Origin: Zygnema cylindricum | Lineage: Eukaryota > Streptophyta > Zygnematophyceae > Zygnematales > Zygnemataceae | Direction: 5' to 3' | DNA: 20,240 bases | Assembly (NCBI GenBank): GCA_037447655.1 | Contig: JBBHKE010001993.1 | Span: 1-20,240 of the forward strand | Shown here: piece after piece, positions 1 to 8,414 of the stretch | How positions within the stretch are numbered: position 1 is the first letter of the stretch | Layout of the letters: every line of letters begins with the position of its first letter | The notes under the pieces: model-generated | What the model was told of the DNA's origin: nothing | The model's input: only the letters and a program-made list of their open reading frames with translations | Databases searched by the model: none | Translations under genes and position numbers: made by a program

Positions 1-2
1 GA

Positions 3-230
3 TGGAATAGTGTTCGTTGGAGCGAGGAGGGGCTCACGCTCATTTGGGTTTGTAGTTATGGATCGAAGGGTACATGCGGGTAATGGTAAGGTGGGGAGGG
101 AGAGAGTGATGGTCAGGGAGGGGTGTCGTGGAGGGGTAAAGGTATCATATGAGATTTCCAATCGAGATCGAGCACATTCCGAAGAAGATGGTGACGGGGA
201 GCGCGACGCCCGCCGCTTGTGAGGCGACAT
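3..230 (-). CDS. Possible 5' end of an unrecognised gene, running off the left edge
   Basis: An ATG at 230 (minus strand) opens a frame with no stop to the window edge, 76 codons. The protein begins MSPHKRRASRSPSPSSSE and continues rich in Ser, Pro, Thr and Arg, so the visible part is probably disordered. There is an A at -3 of the ATG, and the preceding 50 bases (231-285) are CT-rich like a plant 5' leader. The sequence is clearly more GC-rich than the DNA to its right, which also suits a genic segment. I recognise no family or domain. A 110-codon hydrophobic frame on the same strand (145-477) and a 70-codon frame on the plus strand (10-222) overlap it. I prefer this one for its start context, leader and open edge, but it could be chance in GC-rich DNA. 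Confidence 0.3.
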   Translation of the reverse strand, partial: MSPHKRRASRSPSPSSSECARSRLEISYDTFTPPRHPSLTITLSLPTLPLPACTLRSITTNPNEREPLLAPTNTIP

Positions 231-1080
231 AGTAGAAAAGAGAAAGGGGATGTCGAGAGGTCAAAATTTGCCCGAATTGGTAAGAAAAGAGTGAAATAAA
301 AGAGGCTCGCTGAAAAACCCGGCGGCTAGCAACAAACACACAGAATTTGACGTTGGAAAATGAGAAGAAAACTGGAAACAACGAATCAAGGCGGTTGATG
401 CCGGCAAGTACTATGGGCGCCACAGAAAAAAACAGTGTACCCAAGCTGAGTGGGAAGGAATAATAAAGGTACCACACCTCGTGGATGTATAAGAATGTTT
501 ACATCAACCAGATATGGACGACGTTCGTAACATCTAATGTGAAAATGTGTAGGCCCAGATTCAATTTATGATCAACGACTCGCTTTTGTCCTAATAATAT
601 CGTTTGTATGTCTCAGATAGGCAAGCATGGCGTCCGTACACATTTTGAAAATATGGCCCGCAAATAGTGTGACAGTGCAATGTCTCTTTTTGAAATTGTT
701 CGTAGAATTACAATAAATCTTTGTACATATCCGTGCATATTTTGTTTAGTTTACAAAACAAAAAGTACAGATACGTGCATCGTATCTTTTTGTAAACTTA
801 CGTACAGTTCGCGTAAAAACTGTACAGTTAACGTAATTTGTTTATAGGTTTTCCGTAAATTTCCAGTTTCATTTTATAGGAGACGTTTTTTCACGATTTT
901 TTCAAAAGTCACGTACAATACGTAGAAAAAAAAAATGAAAAAAACTGCGCGATTTGAACATTTAGGTTTTTTGAGTTTTTGTTGCAAATACTCAAACGAT
1001 ATTGAATTACAGACATACGAAAAAAATGGACGTCGAAAATCTTCAATTATTCTAATGGATTAAAAGTTGATAATTATTTA
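231..1080. other. Non-coding flank left of the MULE
   Basis: No convincing gene. Positions 231-480 are moderately GC-rich and may be the leader or promoter of the minus-strand frame at 3-230. Positions 480-1080 are AT-rich. The only structure I see is an imperfect hairpin at 748-798: AGTTTAC near 748 pairs with GTAAACT at 792-798, and GATACG pairs with CGTATC around a short loop. No target-site duplication matching the right flank of the MULE is clear. Confidence 0.5.
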
Positions 1081-1649
1081 AAGGAATTGATCATGATAGT
1101 GACTGTTTTGGTTGCGCACAGTCATTTACGTCATTTTGTCAAAAAAATTACGTTTAAAGTACACATTGGTACAAACAAAGTACCGTTGAGTACAAATTTG
1201 ACTGTTAATCGGTTGGACAATTTTGACTTTGATAATATTGTTTCAACCGCTTAAAATTTTGCCGCGCTTGCGAACGTCGACCGTCATAATAAAATTAGCA
1301 ATTCAAACGGCTGGTGAACGTTTAGGGTAACAAAACTGCGGCGACCACATATAAATAAAAGTGTTACAGCCAGCCACTTTTTGTCGTTACCTGAGCTCCA
1401 CAGTGTGAGCACTTAGCATCAAAATTGAAATTTAATCGTCTAAGCGTTACGTTGAATTTAGACGCAAAGTTAAACGAAACGTGTTTAAAATGAAGTACTA
1501 TATGTCTTGTACGAAAATACTAAAACGCACGAAATGAAATAAAATTTTTAAACTATAATAAAACGAACTGGTTTAAAATATCAATTGAAATTAAATGAAA
1601 AATATGCGCGTCGTCATGCGCGAGGAAGTCGAGCCACACTATCTACGAA
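1081..1649 (+). repeat. Left terminal inverted repeat of the MULE
   Basis: This pairs with 6843-7429 on the opposite strand. Well-preserved blocks include GCCGCGCTTGCGAACGTCGA near 1261, GTAACAAAACTGCGGC near 1327, and CGAGCCACACTATCTACGAA at the inner edge near 1631. Homology stops abruptly at about 1649, directly before the sequence read here as the first transposase exon, so the repeat probably carries the transposase promoter. The Terminal repeats of MULEs are known to serve both as transposase binding sites and as promoters. Confidence 0.85.
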
Positions 1650-1745
1650 TGACTATACTGACATTGACAGCGAATTGATAGTGATTCGTAACAGTGCAAA
1701 TTTTCAACAGCAAGTTCAATCTACATGGGAAAAACTTAGACGAAT

Positions 1746-2150
1746 GTAAGCTCATTTTTTTTTCACGAGGCACAAACCTCGTCAAAATTTCACATCAGTA
1801 CAATTTGTCGTCAATATAAGGTACCCACATGCTGTTTTTGGTAGTTTGATGTTTTTTTCACCATTTTTTTGGCGAGCATTTTGGTGTAGGCTCTATAGTT
1901 TTGGATGTTTTAAAGTTTTTGCAACGCTTGAGTTCCATATGGTTGGGTGAGGTCGTTGTTATAGACAATAATGTACTTTATATTTTTTGAAAATATAAAT
2001 GTGTTGAAAATGAAAAGATTTTACTTGAAACTCCACAATTTGGGTTAGAGTTGTGGTATAAATTTACAAGTTGGGGAAGGCTTAGAGTAAAAAGCTCTAT
2101 GTGTGTTTTCATTTGCATTTGTTGCTTTTTTGTCATCTTTTTCTTTAAAG
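1746..2150 (+). other. Intron of the MULE transposase pseudogene
   Basis: The donor is GTAAGC at 1746 and the acceptor is a long T-rich tract ending CTTTAAAG at 2150. The body is T-rich, as plant introns are. Splicing AT|G across the junction restores the reading frame from KLRRM into MLPIPDGIFDSMEELL, which is the best evidence that both exon calls are right. Confidence 0.65.
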
Positions 2151-2618
2151 GATGTTGCCTATACCGGATGGGATTTTTGATTCAATGGAAGAGCTTCTTC
2201 GAACGGCCCGAAGATTTGCAATAGACACGGATATGCTATATCAATATCTTCTTCAAGAAAAAACTGGTTGTTCTCCAATGTGATAGAGGTGGTAGTTATA
2301 GAGATATTAAAAAGAAACAAATAGGACAAAAGGCAAACCCCCAATTTCTTCATCAAGAATCAACAAGTAGTAATCGACGAATATAATGACCATTTCGTGT
2401 TTGTGGGTACGAAAAAAATGGCAAATGGGAATTATCCACCAAAATACCACATCACAATCACAAAAAATCTCCACATATAATGGCACACCCGATGTGTCGA
2501 CAGGTGGATAACAGTGATATTGAAAAAGTTACACATTTTTTTAAGTGTGGCGCAAAACCGAGGCAAGTTGTGAGCTCTTTAAGGTTAGGGGATAAACCAT
2601 GTTACGCCACAGCTAGAG

Positions 2619-2664
2619 ATATTTACAATTTACGGCGACAAATATTTACAATTTACAGCAACAA
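2619..2664 (+). repeat. 23-bp tandem duplication inside the transposase pseudogene
   Basis: ATATTTACAATTTAC followed by GGCGACAA recurs immediately as ATATTTACAATTTAC followed by AGCAACAA. A 23-bp duplication is not a multiple of three, so it ends the open frame at 2683. Skipping one copy joins RDIYNLR to QQIHKLELKGK in frame. Confidence 0.7.
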
Positions 2665-3654
2665 ATACATAAACTTGAACTAAAAGGTAAATCATCTATT
2701 GTAGCTCTTCTAACTAAATTGGAAACTTCAAAAATGTTCAAAAGTGAGTATGAGCTAGATGATGAGCATCATATTACTCATCTTTTCATAGCTCTAAAAA
2801 CATCGATTAATATGCTAAAGAGAAATCATACATGGATTTTGTTAGATTGCACATACAAAACAAATTGTTTAAAATGCCATTATTGCACGTAGTATGGTTG
2901 TCTCCGAATAATAAAACTTTTAGCATATGTTTTGTCATTTTGAGTTTAAAAAAACCAAAGGATTATAAGTGGGCCTTGTAGCAATTAGTAAAATTGTTTC
3001 AAAAAGACTGTCTTCCACAAGTGTTGCACACACACACATTGACCGTGAACTAGCTTTAAACAATGCTTTGGAAATAGTATTTCCTAATGCCCAAAAACTC
3101 CTTTGTCAATGGCACATCAATAAAAATGTCGTAGCTAAATGTAAACCTGATTTTAGTGGTTCGGACTAAAAATGGGGGACCTTTTATCAAACATAGAATG
3201 AAGTTATACAAAAAAAGTCCGTGGAAGAATTTGAGGTGGTGTGGGGAAAGTGTAGCAACTTACTTTATGACAATAAAAAGATATTGTAATATTTGGAGGA
3301 TATATGGTTTCTTTGGAAAGAGCGTTTTGTGAGCACATGGGCGGACCGTTGTCTACACCTAGGTAGTCAATCCGCATCTCGGGTGGAGGGGGCTCATGCC
3401 ACGTTGAAGTCTTATTGCAAATATCTACTGGTGAGTTTTTTGTTTTTGATATATCATTATTTTTTTACATTTTGTTTCTTCATTGTATGTTTAATTAGGT
3501 TGTGTCATCATTGGTTTTTTGAATTTTATTTTTTGATTTTATTCAAACAAGTTGATTATTCACGTGACAAGGACATGATCGTCAAGTGACCAATTAGTGT
3601 GGATTTTTACATATTTGGTCTTAAAATTCGATTTTGTTCTTCGTGATGATTAAA

Positions 3655-3850
3655 TGAATGAATATTACGCACATTACTAATGGTGGTCAATCGAATGGAA
3701 TTTTTATAAAACAATGGTTGAATGAATATTTTTTACATTAATCATGGTTGTTGATTTAAATAAAATCCACGCTACTCTTAGTGTTTGAAAAAATATCACC
3801 CACGTTGATAGTGGTAATTTAATGAATAAAATTTGTAGACAACATGGTGA
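3655..3850 (+). repeat. Three diverged tandem units of about 65 bp
   Basis: Units begin at 3655, 3719 and 3786. The first two begin TGAATGAATATT and the third TGAAAAAATATC. Each then has an ACATTA- or ACGTTGA-like block, a TGGT run, an AAT-rich block, and a final ACAATGGT, ACTCTTAGTG or ACATGGT segment. They lie between the transposase remnant and the copia insertion, so they belong to the MULE interior. No coding content is evident. Confidence 0.45.
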
Positions 3851-3879
3851 TGAAACAAATGTAAACCATTGGAGAGTAT

Positions 3880-4826
3880 TGTTGTTCTATGGCCACAAGA
3901 GCAGGTGGAGCATCAGTAGTAGTAGTGGAAGCAAACAGAATCTCACTCATAGAAGCTTATCAAGAATCCTATGAAACAATTATTTTAGGCACAACACCAA
4001 TTATGTCACAAAGATCCAAAACTTAACAAAACTATAACAAAGTATAGAGTACAACAAAAATGACAACTCCCACAGTATCAACTCACTTTAGCAAGCAGAC
4101 ACCAAGATAGATAACTCAGAAGTTTCCCAAAAACAATTTGCAGATTACACAGTCTGGAAATCTGGATGCATAAAATGTTTTACGCCCTAAGTTTTATACT
4201 CTACACTCAGTTGTCCTACTTCATAGTGCTGTACCGCCGATACAAGTGTCCCTAAGAGATACGTCCAAAGAACTAAACTTCCACTAAGGTCAAGTGCTCA
4301 TAATCATGCTAAAACTAATCTATCACTGTACAATCAATATTACTGAGAATCCTATACAGGTGATTTGTTCACATACTTGTCGCCGTTTAGTGACATTATC
4401 TGGATACGTCCATCCAACTATTGCAGAGCACCTGTTAGCTAGTCACTTGTTTATCGTCTTACGAATCTCGTCCGTTGACTTGATTCATATCAACCGCAGC
4501 TGCGCAGTTCAATTCTTAATCATATTCAAATATCTGTAACTTTGTCGCAGCTGTGTTGTCCTATACCAAATTAACCGCAGCTGCGTTTTGTCTCGTTGCG
4601 TCGAAGCTATGTTGTCCGTACAGATCCTATCAAGGATTACCGCAGCAACGATTGTCCTGTCTGCGTTTCAGCTGCGTTGTTCCACTCTATGTGTGACACA
4701 TACATGCTGGTGTCTCTACAATTCCAAAACATGCACTGTGTTTCAGACGACGACGCGTGTCCCTAGAGATCTATATTTCCACCGTCCTACTAATTTGCTG
4801 AGACTAAAAGCTTTCCAAAAACAACA
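3880..4826 (-). repeat. 3' LTR of the nested copia fragment
   Basis: On the minus strand it begins TGTTG at 4826, right after the polypurine tract, and ends CAACA at 3880, the expected 5-bp inverted ends with TG and CA termini. A TATA-like TATAAAAC lies at 4191-4198, putting U3 at about 630 bases. The U3 carries repeated CGCAGCTGCG-type palindromes (near 4495, 4575 and 4668, with a variant near 4548). Its start, TGTTGTTTTTGGAAAG, aligns with the LTR of the second copia element (17705 downward). The left end could be 3883 instead, because TGT TGT is repeated there. Confidence 0.65.
4191..4198 (-). promoter_or_regulatory. TATA box of the first copia LTR
   Basis: TATAAAAC on the minus strand, about 630 bases into the LTR. 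It would mark the U3/R boundary just downstream. The position is plausible for a copia LTR. The assignment rests on the motif and location only. Confidence 0.4.
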
Positions 4827-4838
4827 CTCCCCTAAAGC
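4827..4838 (-). promoter_or_regulatory. Polypurine tract of the first copia fragment
   Basis: The minus strand reads CTTTAGGGGAG immediately before the LTR start TGTTG. In LTR retrotransposons this tract primes plus-strand DNA synthesis, and its position fixes the LTR edge. The second copia element has the matching GGTTTCGGGGAG at 17706-17717. Confidence 0.65.
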
Positions 4839-5021
4839 TTTAGACTTAGTATGCCGGCGCAGCTGCGATGACGAACTAGCGCGGCATCGCAACATAGCAA
4901 CATAGCAATTTAGCAGGTCACCTAGTCCCACTACATCTCAATTTTCGACTATCGCAACATGGCAATATAGCAGTGCAGCAATTCAGCTATTCACTAAATC
5001 CCACTACGTCCCTACAATACT
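4839..5021 (-). repeat. GCAG-rich duplicated segment between pol and polypurine tract
   Basis: Two copies of a block of about 65 bp begin ATCGCAACAT at 4886 and 4951 and share TAGCA runs and a TCCCACTAC block (4926 and 5000). The second copia element has only about 11 bases between its pol stop and its polypurine tract, so most of this segment is extra. Its wording resembles the GCAG repeats that in the other element sit inside U3 (17520-17670). Confidence 0.5.
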
Positions 5022-5785
5022 TCAGCCCCACTTCAGCTTAGGAGCAGGAAGAGCTTTAGTGAGCATATCAGCAATCATTTTTGCATATGGCAAAAATCAT
5101 AACTTAATCACTCTAAAGAACACTTTTTCTCTTACAAAGTGTAATCTGACATTCATGTGATTGCTTTTGAAGTGGTGACTCGGGTTAGAAACAATGGCAA
5201 TGGCAGCCTGGTTATCACACCATATCACTTGTGGACCAACTTGCATGTATCACAATTCTTGCAACATGGATTTCACCCATAATAGTTTTTTGAGGGACGA
5301 GCTTGCTGCCATATATTCTGACTCCATCGTCGATTGTGCCGTGACCTTTTGAAGTTTGCTGCTCCAACAGCAAGTCCTGTTCCCAATTTGTAGAGCGAAT
5401 CCCGTGGTGGATTTTCGGTTTGGCATGTCGCCATATCTTGCATCACTCCATGTTTGCAGCTTCACTTCTCCTCCACCTAGTGTGAGTTTGAGGCCTTTGG
5501 TTCTTGTCAAGTATCTTAATACTCTTCTTGCTGCATCACAGTCAGATTTCCTCAGATTTTGTAGACTTTTGCTCAGTACCCCAACTGTTGCAACAATATC
5601 CGGACTGGTACAATTCATGAAATGTATTAAACTTCTAACTATCTGTCTGTAAGGTATCACTGTCATAGGATCATCCTATCTGTCTGTACGGTATCAGTGT
5701 CATAAGATCATCCTCCCCTGCCTCAAAAATTTCAGTGACAATAACACCCGGTTTTGTCTTTTCTGGGATAGGTCAAAGCTCACTT
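5022..5785 (-). pseudogene. Copia pol remnant: RT/RNase H connection and RNase H
   Basis: The minus strand runs from EKTKPGVIVTEIFEAGEDD through IPYRQIVRSLIHFMNC and LQNLRKSDCDAARRVLRYL to RNase H. RNase H signatures are WSDARYGDMPNRKSTTGFA, then MESEYMAASSS, then VIWCDNQAAIAIVSNPSHH and LHFVREKV, and finally MIADMLTKALPAPKLKW before the natural stop at 5022-5024. The catalytic Asp, Glu and Asp are all present. Premature stops lie at 5250-5252 (TGA after LQEL) and 5097-5099. A 37-bp tandem duplication near 5640-5713 shifts frame at the IPYRQ motif, and there is a TGA near 5777. The RT core (the YxDD region) is absent. Confidence 0.85.
5640..5713. repeat. 37-bp tandem duplication in copia pol
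   Basis: TATCTGTCTGTAAGGTATCA (5640) recurs as TATCTGTCTGTACGGTATCA (5677), followed in both by TGTCATA and GATCATCC. The copies differ at three positions. The duplication covers the codons for the IPYRQ motif, and its length (37) breaks the frame. Confidence 0.85.
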
Positions 5786-6680
5786 GTTCTCAAATAGTAG
5801 ACTCATTTTCCTCCAATTTCGCCACAAAATGCTCAAGGAAGAGCCTTGTAGTTTCAACAAAGAATAATGTGGGGAATAAGTAAAAGCCAAAACAATTCAA
5901 AACTAGTTTAAAAAAATGACAAGTTCAGATAAAGACAAAAACAACTACAAAGGATTACAAAGGATTCTTAATCTCCTACATACATATTCCGTTTCACGTC
6001 ACACAAACTAGCTACGTAAACAATGGCTCTTTTATATAATGAACCCTAACACTCGAGGGGAAAAAAACGAAGACGTGGATGGCTGAAATGCGTGCGGTTG
6101 AGTAAAAAACGTGCGGTGGAGTTAAAATATGCGCGGTGGAGAGCGGTGATAGTGCGATAAGAGAGAGTACGGAGAGTTCATATTTATTTTCGGAAAGACC
6201 AAAACGGCCAAATTGTTTTTGCAGCCACCAACGGGTAGGTTTTGGTAAAAAAATTGGCAGGGTGGAATTTTTTTTTTTTTATTGTCCCATACTGCATGGT
6301 TGATCAATTTGCGGCTTTTTTTAGTGTGGCTTTCAAAATTGCAAACGTTAATATGGAAAAAAAATCTATCGTAAGTTGTGTTAGGGGCTTTTCATGTGAT
6401 TTTGTTAGATTGTTACTTTGATCAGCGACCGTCCGATCATCCAAATCTGACGGTTTAAATAAAAAAAACCTCAAAAATCACAGAAATATTTTTTTTTGTC
6501 CGAATGTTTTTTAAAATTTAGACTTGACGTTTAATTCACTATCGATCGATGTGCAACTTAACCCTGTTACTTTTTTTTTCATTTTTTGACCAACACAATA
6601 TGGGTCTTAAGGTCATATTGTATGTTTTACATACAATAAGCACATTTTAGGGGCCTACTTTCACCTTCTTTTGAACTATG
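5786..6680. other. Interior sequence between the copia fragment and the right MULE end
   Basis: No gene is recognised. The segment holds a minus-strand promoter-like patch (listed separately), T-runs near 6270 and 6560, and a GATCAGCGACCGTCCGATCA block near 6421. It may be MULE interior, the remains of a second LTR of unrelated sequence, or both. I could not find sequence similarity to the LTR at 3880-4826. Confidence 0.4.
6026..6141 (-). promoter_or_regulatory. Promoter-like patch: TATA box with a 20-bp repeat array upstream
   Basis: On the minus strand TATATAAAAGAGCC lies at about 6026-6037. Upstream of it (6092-6141) are three units at 19-20 bp spacing ending GTGCGGTTGAG, GTGCGGTGGAG and GCGCGGTGGAG on the plus strand (CTCCACCGC on the minus). 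An ACGTGG core lies near 6073. The arrangement looks like a promoter firing leftward, into the copia fragment. Whether it belongs to the MULE, to a lost 5' LTR or to something older is not clear. Confidence 0.35.
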
Positions 6681-6820
6681 CGTTGGATATTAACTTCGTA
6701 TAGTTGAATTCTAGTCGTATAAGCGCTACATTGAACTTAGACGCAAATTGAAACAATACATGTTTAAACAAAAGTATAGTAAGTCTTGTACGGAAATATT
6801 AAAACGCACGAAACGAAATT
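6681..6820 (+). repeat. Partial third copy of the MULE terminal repeat, inverted against the right end
   Basis: From GTTGGATAT (6682) to AAAACGCACGAAACGAAAT (6800-6818) this matches the left repeat at about 1408-1540 in the same orientation, and so is the reverse complement of about 6955-7097 within the right repeat. The pair can fold into a hairpin of about 140 bp with a 134-base loop. It lacks both outer and inner parts of the repeat, so it is a fragment, not a whole copy. Confidence 0.75.
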
Positions 6821-6842
6821 TTGTTGTTAATGTAAATATGTG

Positions 6843-7429
6843 GATTCGTAGATAGTGTGGCTCGATTTCGTCGCGCGTGACGACACGCATTTTTTTTCAT
6901 TTAATTTCAATTGATATTTTTTCGCCTGTTCGTTTTGTTATAGTGTACAAAGTTTATTTCGTTTCGTGCGTTTTAATAATTCCTTACAAGAGTTACATTA
7001 CTTCAGTTTAAAGAAGTTTCGTTTCAATTTGCGTCTTAATTCAATGTAACGCTTATACAACTAAATTTCAATTTCGCGGCTAAAATAATATCCAGCGTGC
7101 TCTCATTGTAGAGCTCACGCAACGATAAAAAGTCATTGTCTGCAACACTTTTATTTACATGTGGTTGCCGCAGTTTTGTTACCGTAAATGTTCGCCGGCC
7201 GTGTGAATTGCTAAGTTTATTATGACGGTCGACGTTCGCAAGCGCGGCAAAAGTTTAAGCGGTTGAAACAATGTTTTGAAAGTGAAAACTATCCAACCAA
7301 TTGACCGTCAAATTTAGACTCAACGATACATTACTTGTACCAATGTGTACTTCAAGCGTACGATTTTTGACAAAATGCCGTTAGTGACTGTGAGCAACCA
7401 AAATAGTCACTGCCATGATCATTTCCCTT
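6843..7429 (-). repeat. Right terminal inverted repeat of the MULE
   Basis: Reverse complement of 1081-1649. Matching blocks include TCGTAGATAGTGTGGCTCGA at 6846, CGGTCGACGTTCGCAAGCGC at 7226, and CCAAAATAGTCACTGCCATG near 7398 at the outer end. Small insertions make it about 18 bases longer than the left arm. Confidence 0.85.
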
Positions 7430-8200
7430 ATTAAATTATGAAGCGCTGGAAACGTACAACTTGACAAATTGTGGAATTTTTGAACGAACACGAGGAAAAC
7501 CGTACAGTATAGAAATTTGTGAAAGGTACACAATAAGAACTTAACCGTACACATTGAGTATCGTAAATTTTCCATTATACTATTTAAGGTAAGGTTTTAA
7601 TTAGAGTGAAAATTTTTAATATAGGTTTGTTTTAAATAGAGTGGAGTACGGACAAGGTCCGACCGTACAGAATTGAACTTTTATAAGTAAAAAGGTACAA
7701 ATAATGATTTTATAAAATCGTGCTCGCACGTGAAATCGCACTAAACAAAAAATCAATCACATCGAAAAAAATCCGCTCGCAAAACTCTCATCAGTCGAGA
7801 GCATCGTCGTCAATGTGAACATTAACTGACATTCAGTGCGACAAATAGTACTAACGTCATAATGACGTCAAAACTATATGGACTGACAGATTTTTTACTT
7901 TAACATAAATTAGTGTTCATAATTTCTGCGCGAATAATTATTGCCGACGTAACCCAACATAGAGAACTTAAAAAAATTAGAGTAAATTTTCTCTGTGAAA
8001 AGTTCGACCACACAAATTAGCGTTCATAACTCTAATTGTTTTTTTATGTTTTTTTACTCTGATTTTTTTTTTTTACTCTAATTACAATTTGCGGTGTGGC
8101 TATTATACTGTAAGTACATGCTGTACCAATTTTTTAAAAGGACAAACTGCGAACGACTTCTTTATGCAAACGCCACGATGATACTTATGTGAAGCTAGAT
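7430..8200. other. Unassigned AT-rich sequence right of the MULE
   Basis: No gene or known element is seen. Minor structures are an imperfect palindrome around GTACGGACAAGGTCCG at 7647, and a possible short inverted repeat at about 8008-8101 (CCACACAAATT facing AATTTGCGGTGTGG) with ACTCTAATT repeated inside. That could be a very small MITE remnant. Confidence 0.4.
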
Positions 8201-8414
8201 CACCAATCGTTATAAGCGTTTTGTACGCTAATTTCGTCCCGCTTTTTTTTTTTCATAATTCTCAAATAGAATTATCCACACTATTTAAAAAACACCCTTA
8301 TTCCTAATTAGAATAGACGATTTCTTCAAAAAAAATCAAATTCCCAATTAGCGTAAACCACGCTAATTATTTGTATACGCTAAAAAACTTACACGCAAAT
8401 AACGATTGGCGGTG
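8201..8414. mobile_element. MITE-like element, copy A
   Basis: The left end, CACCAATCGTTATAAGCG with TACGCTAATT inside, is mirrored by the right end, which reads CACCGCCAATCGTTATTTGC with TAGCGTATAC and GCTAATT on the opposite strand. Length is about 214 bp with no coding potential, as expected for a non-autonomous miniature element. The family is not identified and the target duplication is unclear. A similar terminus occurs at 16231 (copy B). Confidence 0.45.

Larger units (their letters stand above)
1651..3432 (+). pseudogene. MULE transposase pseudogene (FAR1-type N-terminus plus MULE DDE domain)
   Basis: This is the decayed transposase that would have moved the element. Exon 1 (ending at 1745 with TWEKLRRM) and exon 2 (from 2151) are separated by an intron of about 405 bases. 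Exon 2 shows in order a DNA-binding segment (FDSMEELLRTARRFAIDT, then LVVLQCDRGGSYRDIKKK, then a His-rich HHNHKKSPHI), a linker (CGAKPRQVVSSLRLGDKP), and the catalytic domain. The three expected acidic positions are visible: Asp in LLDCTYKTN (2845-2847), Asp in IDRELALNNALEIVFP (3041-3043), and Glu in SRVEGAHATLKSY (3386-3388). The zinc-type motif LLCQWHINKNV lies near 3100. Damage includes a frameshift near 2228, another at the A-run near 2262, tandem stops TAA TGA at 2384-2389 where the family has a Cys before PF, a 23-bp tandem duplication at 2619-2664 that shifts frame, shifts near 2865 and 2955, stops near 3167, 3196 and 3288, and a base loss near 3415. It cannot make a working enzyme. 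Confidence 0.85.
3880..5785 (-). mobile_element. Truncated Ty1/copia retrotransposon nested in the MULE
   Basis: On the minus strand the order is end of RT/connection, RNase H, 3' untranslated segment, polypurine tract, LTR. No gag, protease, integrase or RT core is present and I find no matching second LTR to the right, so the 5' half is missing. Because MULE sequence lies on both sides, the insertion happened after the MULE was in place, and the loss of the 5' half came later or at insertion. The 5' break is near 5785, where readable pol homology ends. Confidence 0.8.
1081..7429 (+). mobile_element. Mutator-like element (MULE) with long terminal inverted repeats
   Basis: The outer segments 1081-1649 and 6843-7429 are reverse complements along their whole length with scattered differences, and between them lies a broken MULE transposase reading inward from the left repeat. 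Long inverted repeats of several hundred bases with a transposase between are typical of TIR-MULEs. The outer ends read AAGGAATTGATCATG and AAGGGAAATGATCATG. The flanking 9-mers (1072-1080 and 7430-7438) are both A/T-only but do not match exactly, so a 9-bp target duplication is decayed or the ends are a few bases off. A copia fragment (3880-5785) has inserted inside and adds about 1.9 kb. The element is inactive because its transposase is broken. Confidence 0.85.

Noticed and set aside
145-477. 110-codon hydrophobic open frame on the minus strand
   Set aside because: It has no motif. Its hydrophobic content follows from T-rich codons, and it overlaps a better-supported frame and its leader.
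4294-4931. Open frames on both strands in the first copia LTR
   Set aside because: They lie within LTR U3 and the adjacent untranslated segment. No motif is visible, and LTRs do not normally code.
5356-5652. 98-codon plus-strand frame
   Set aside because: It is the antisense of the RNase H coding region and has no features of its own.
6681-7429. Possible separate short foldback element at the right end of the MULE
   Set aside because: Both halves match the MULE terminal repeat, so a rearranged MULE end explains it better than an independent element.
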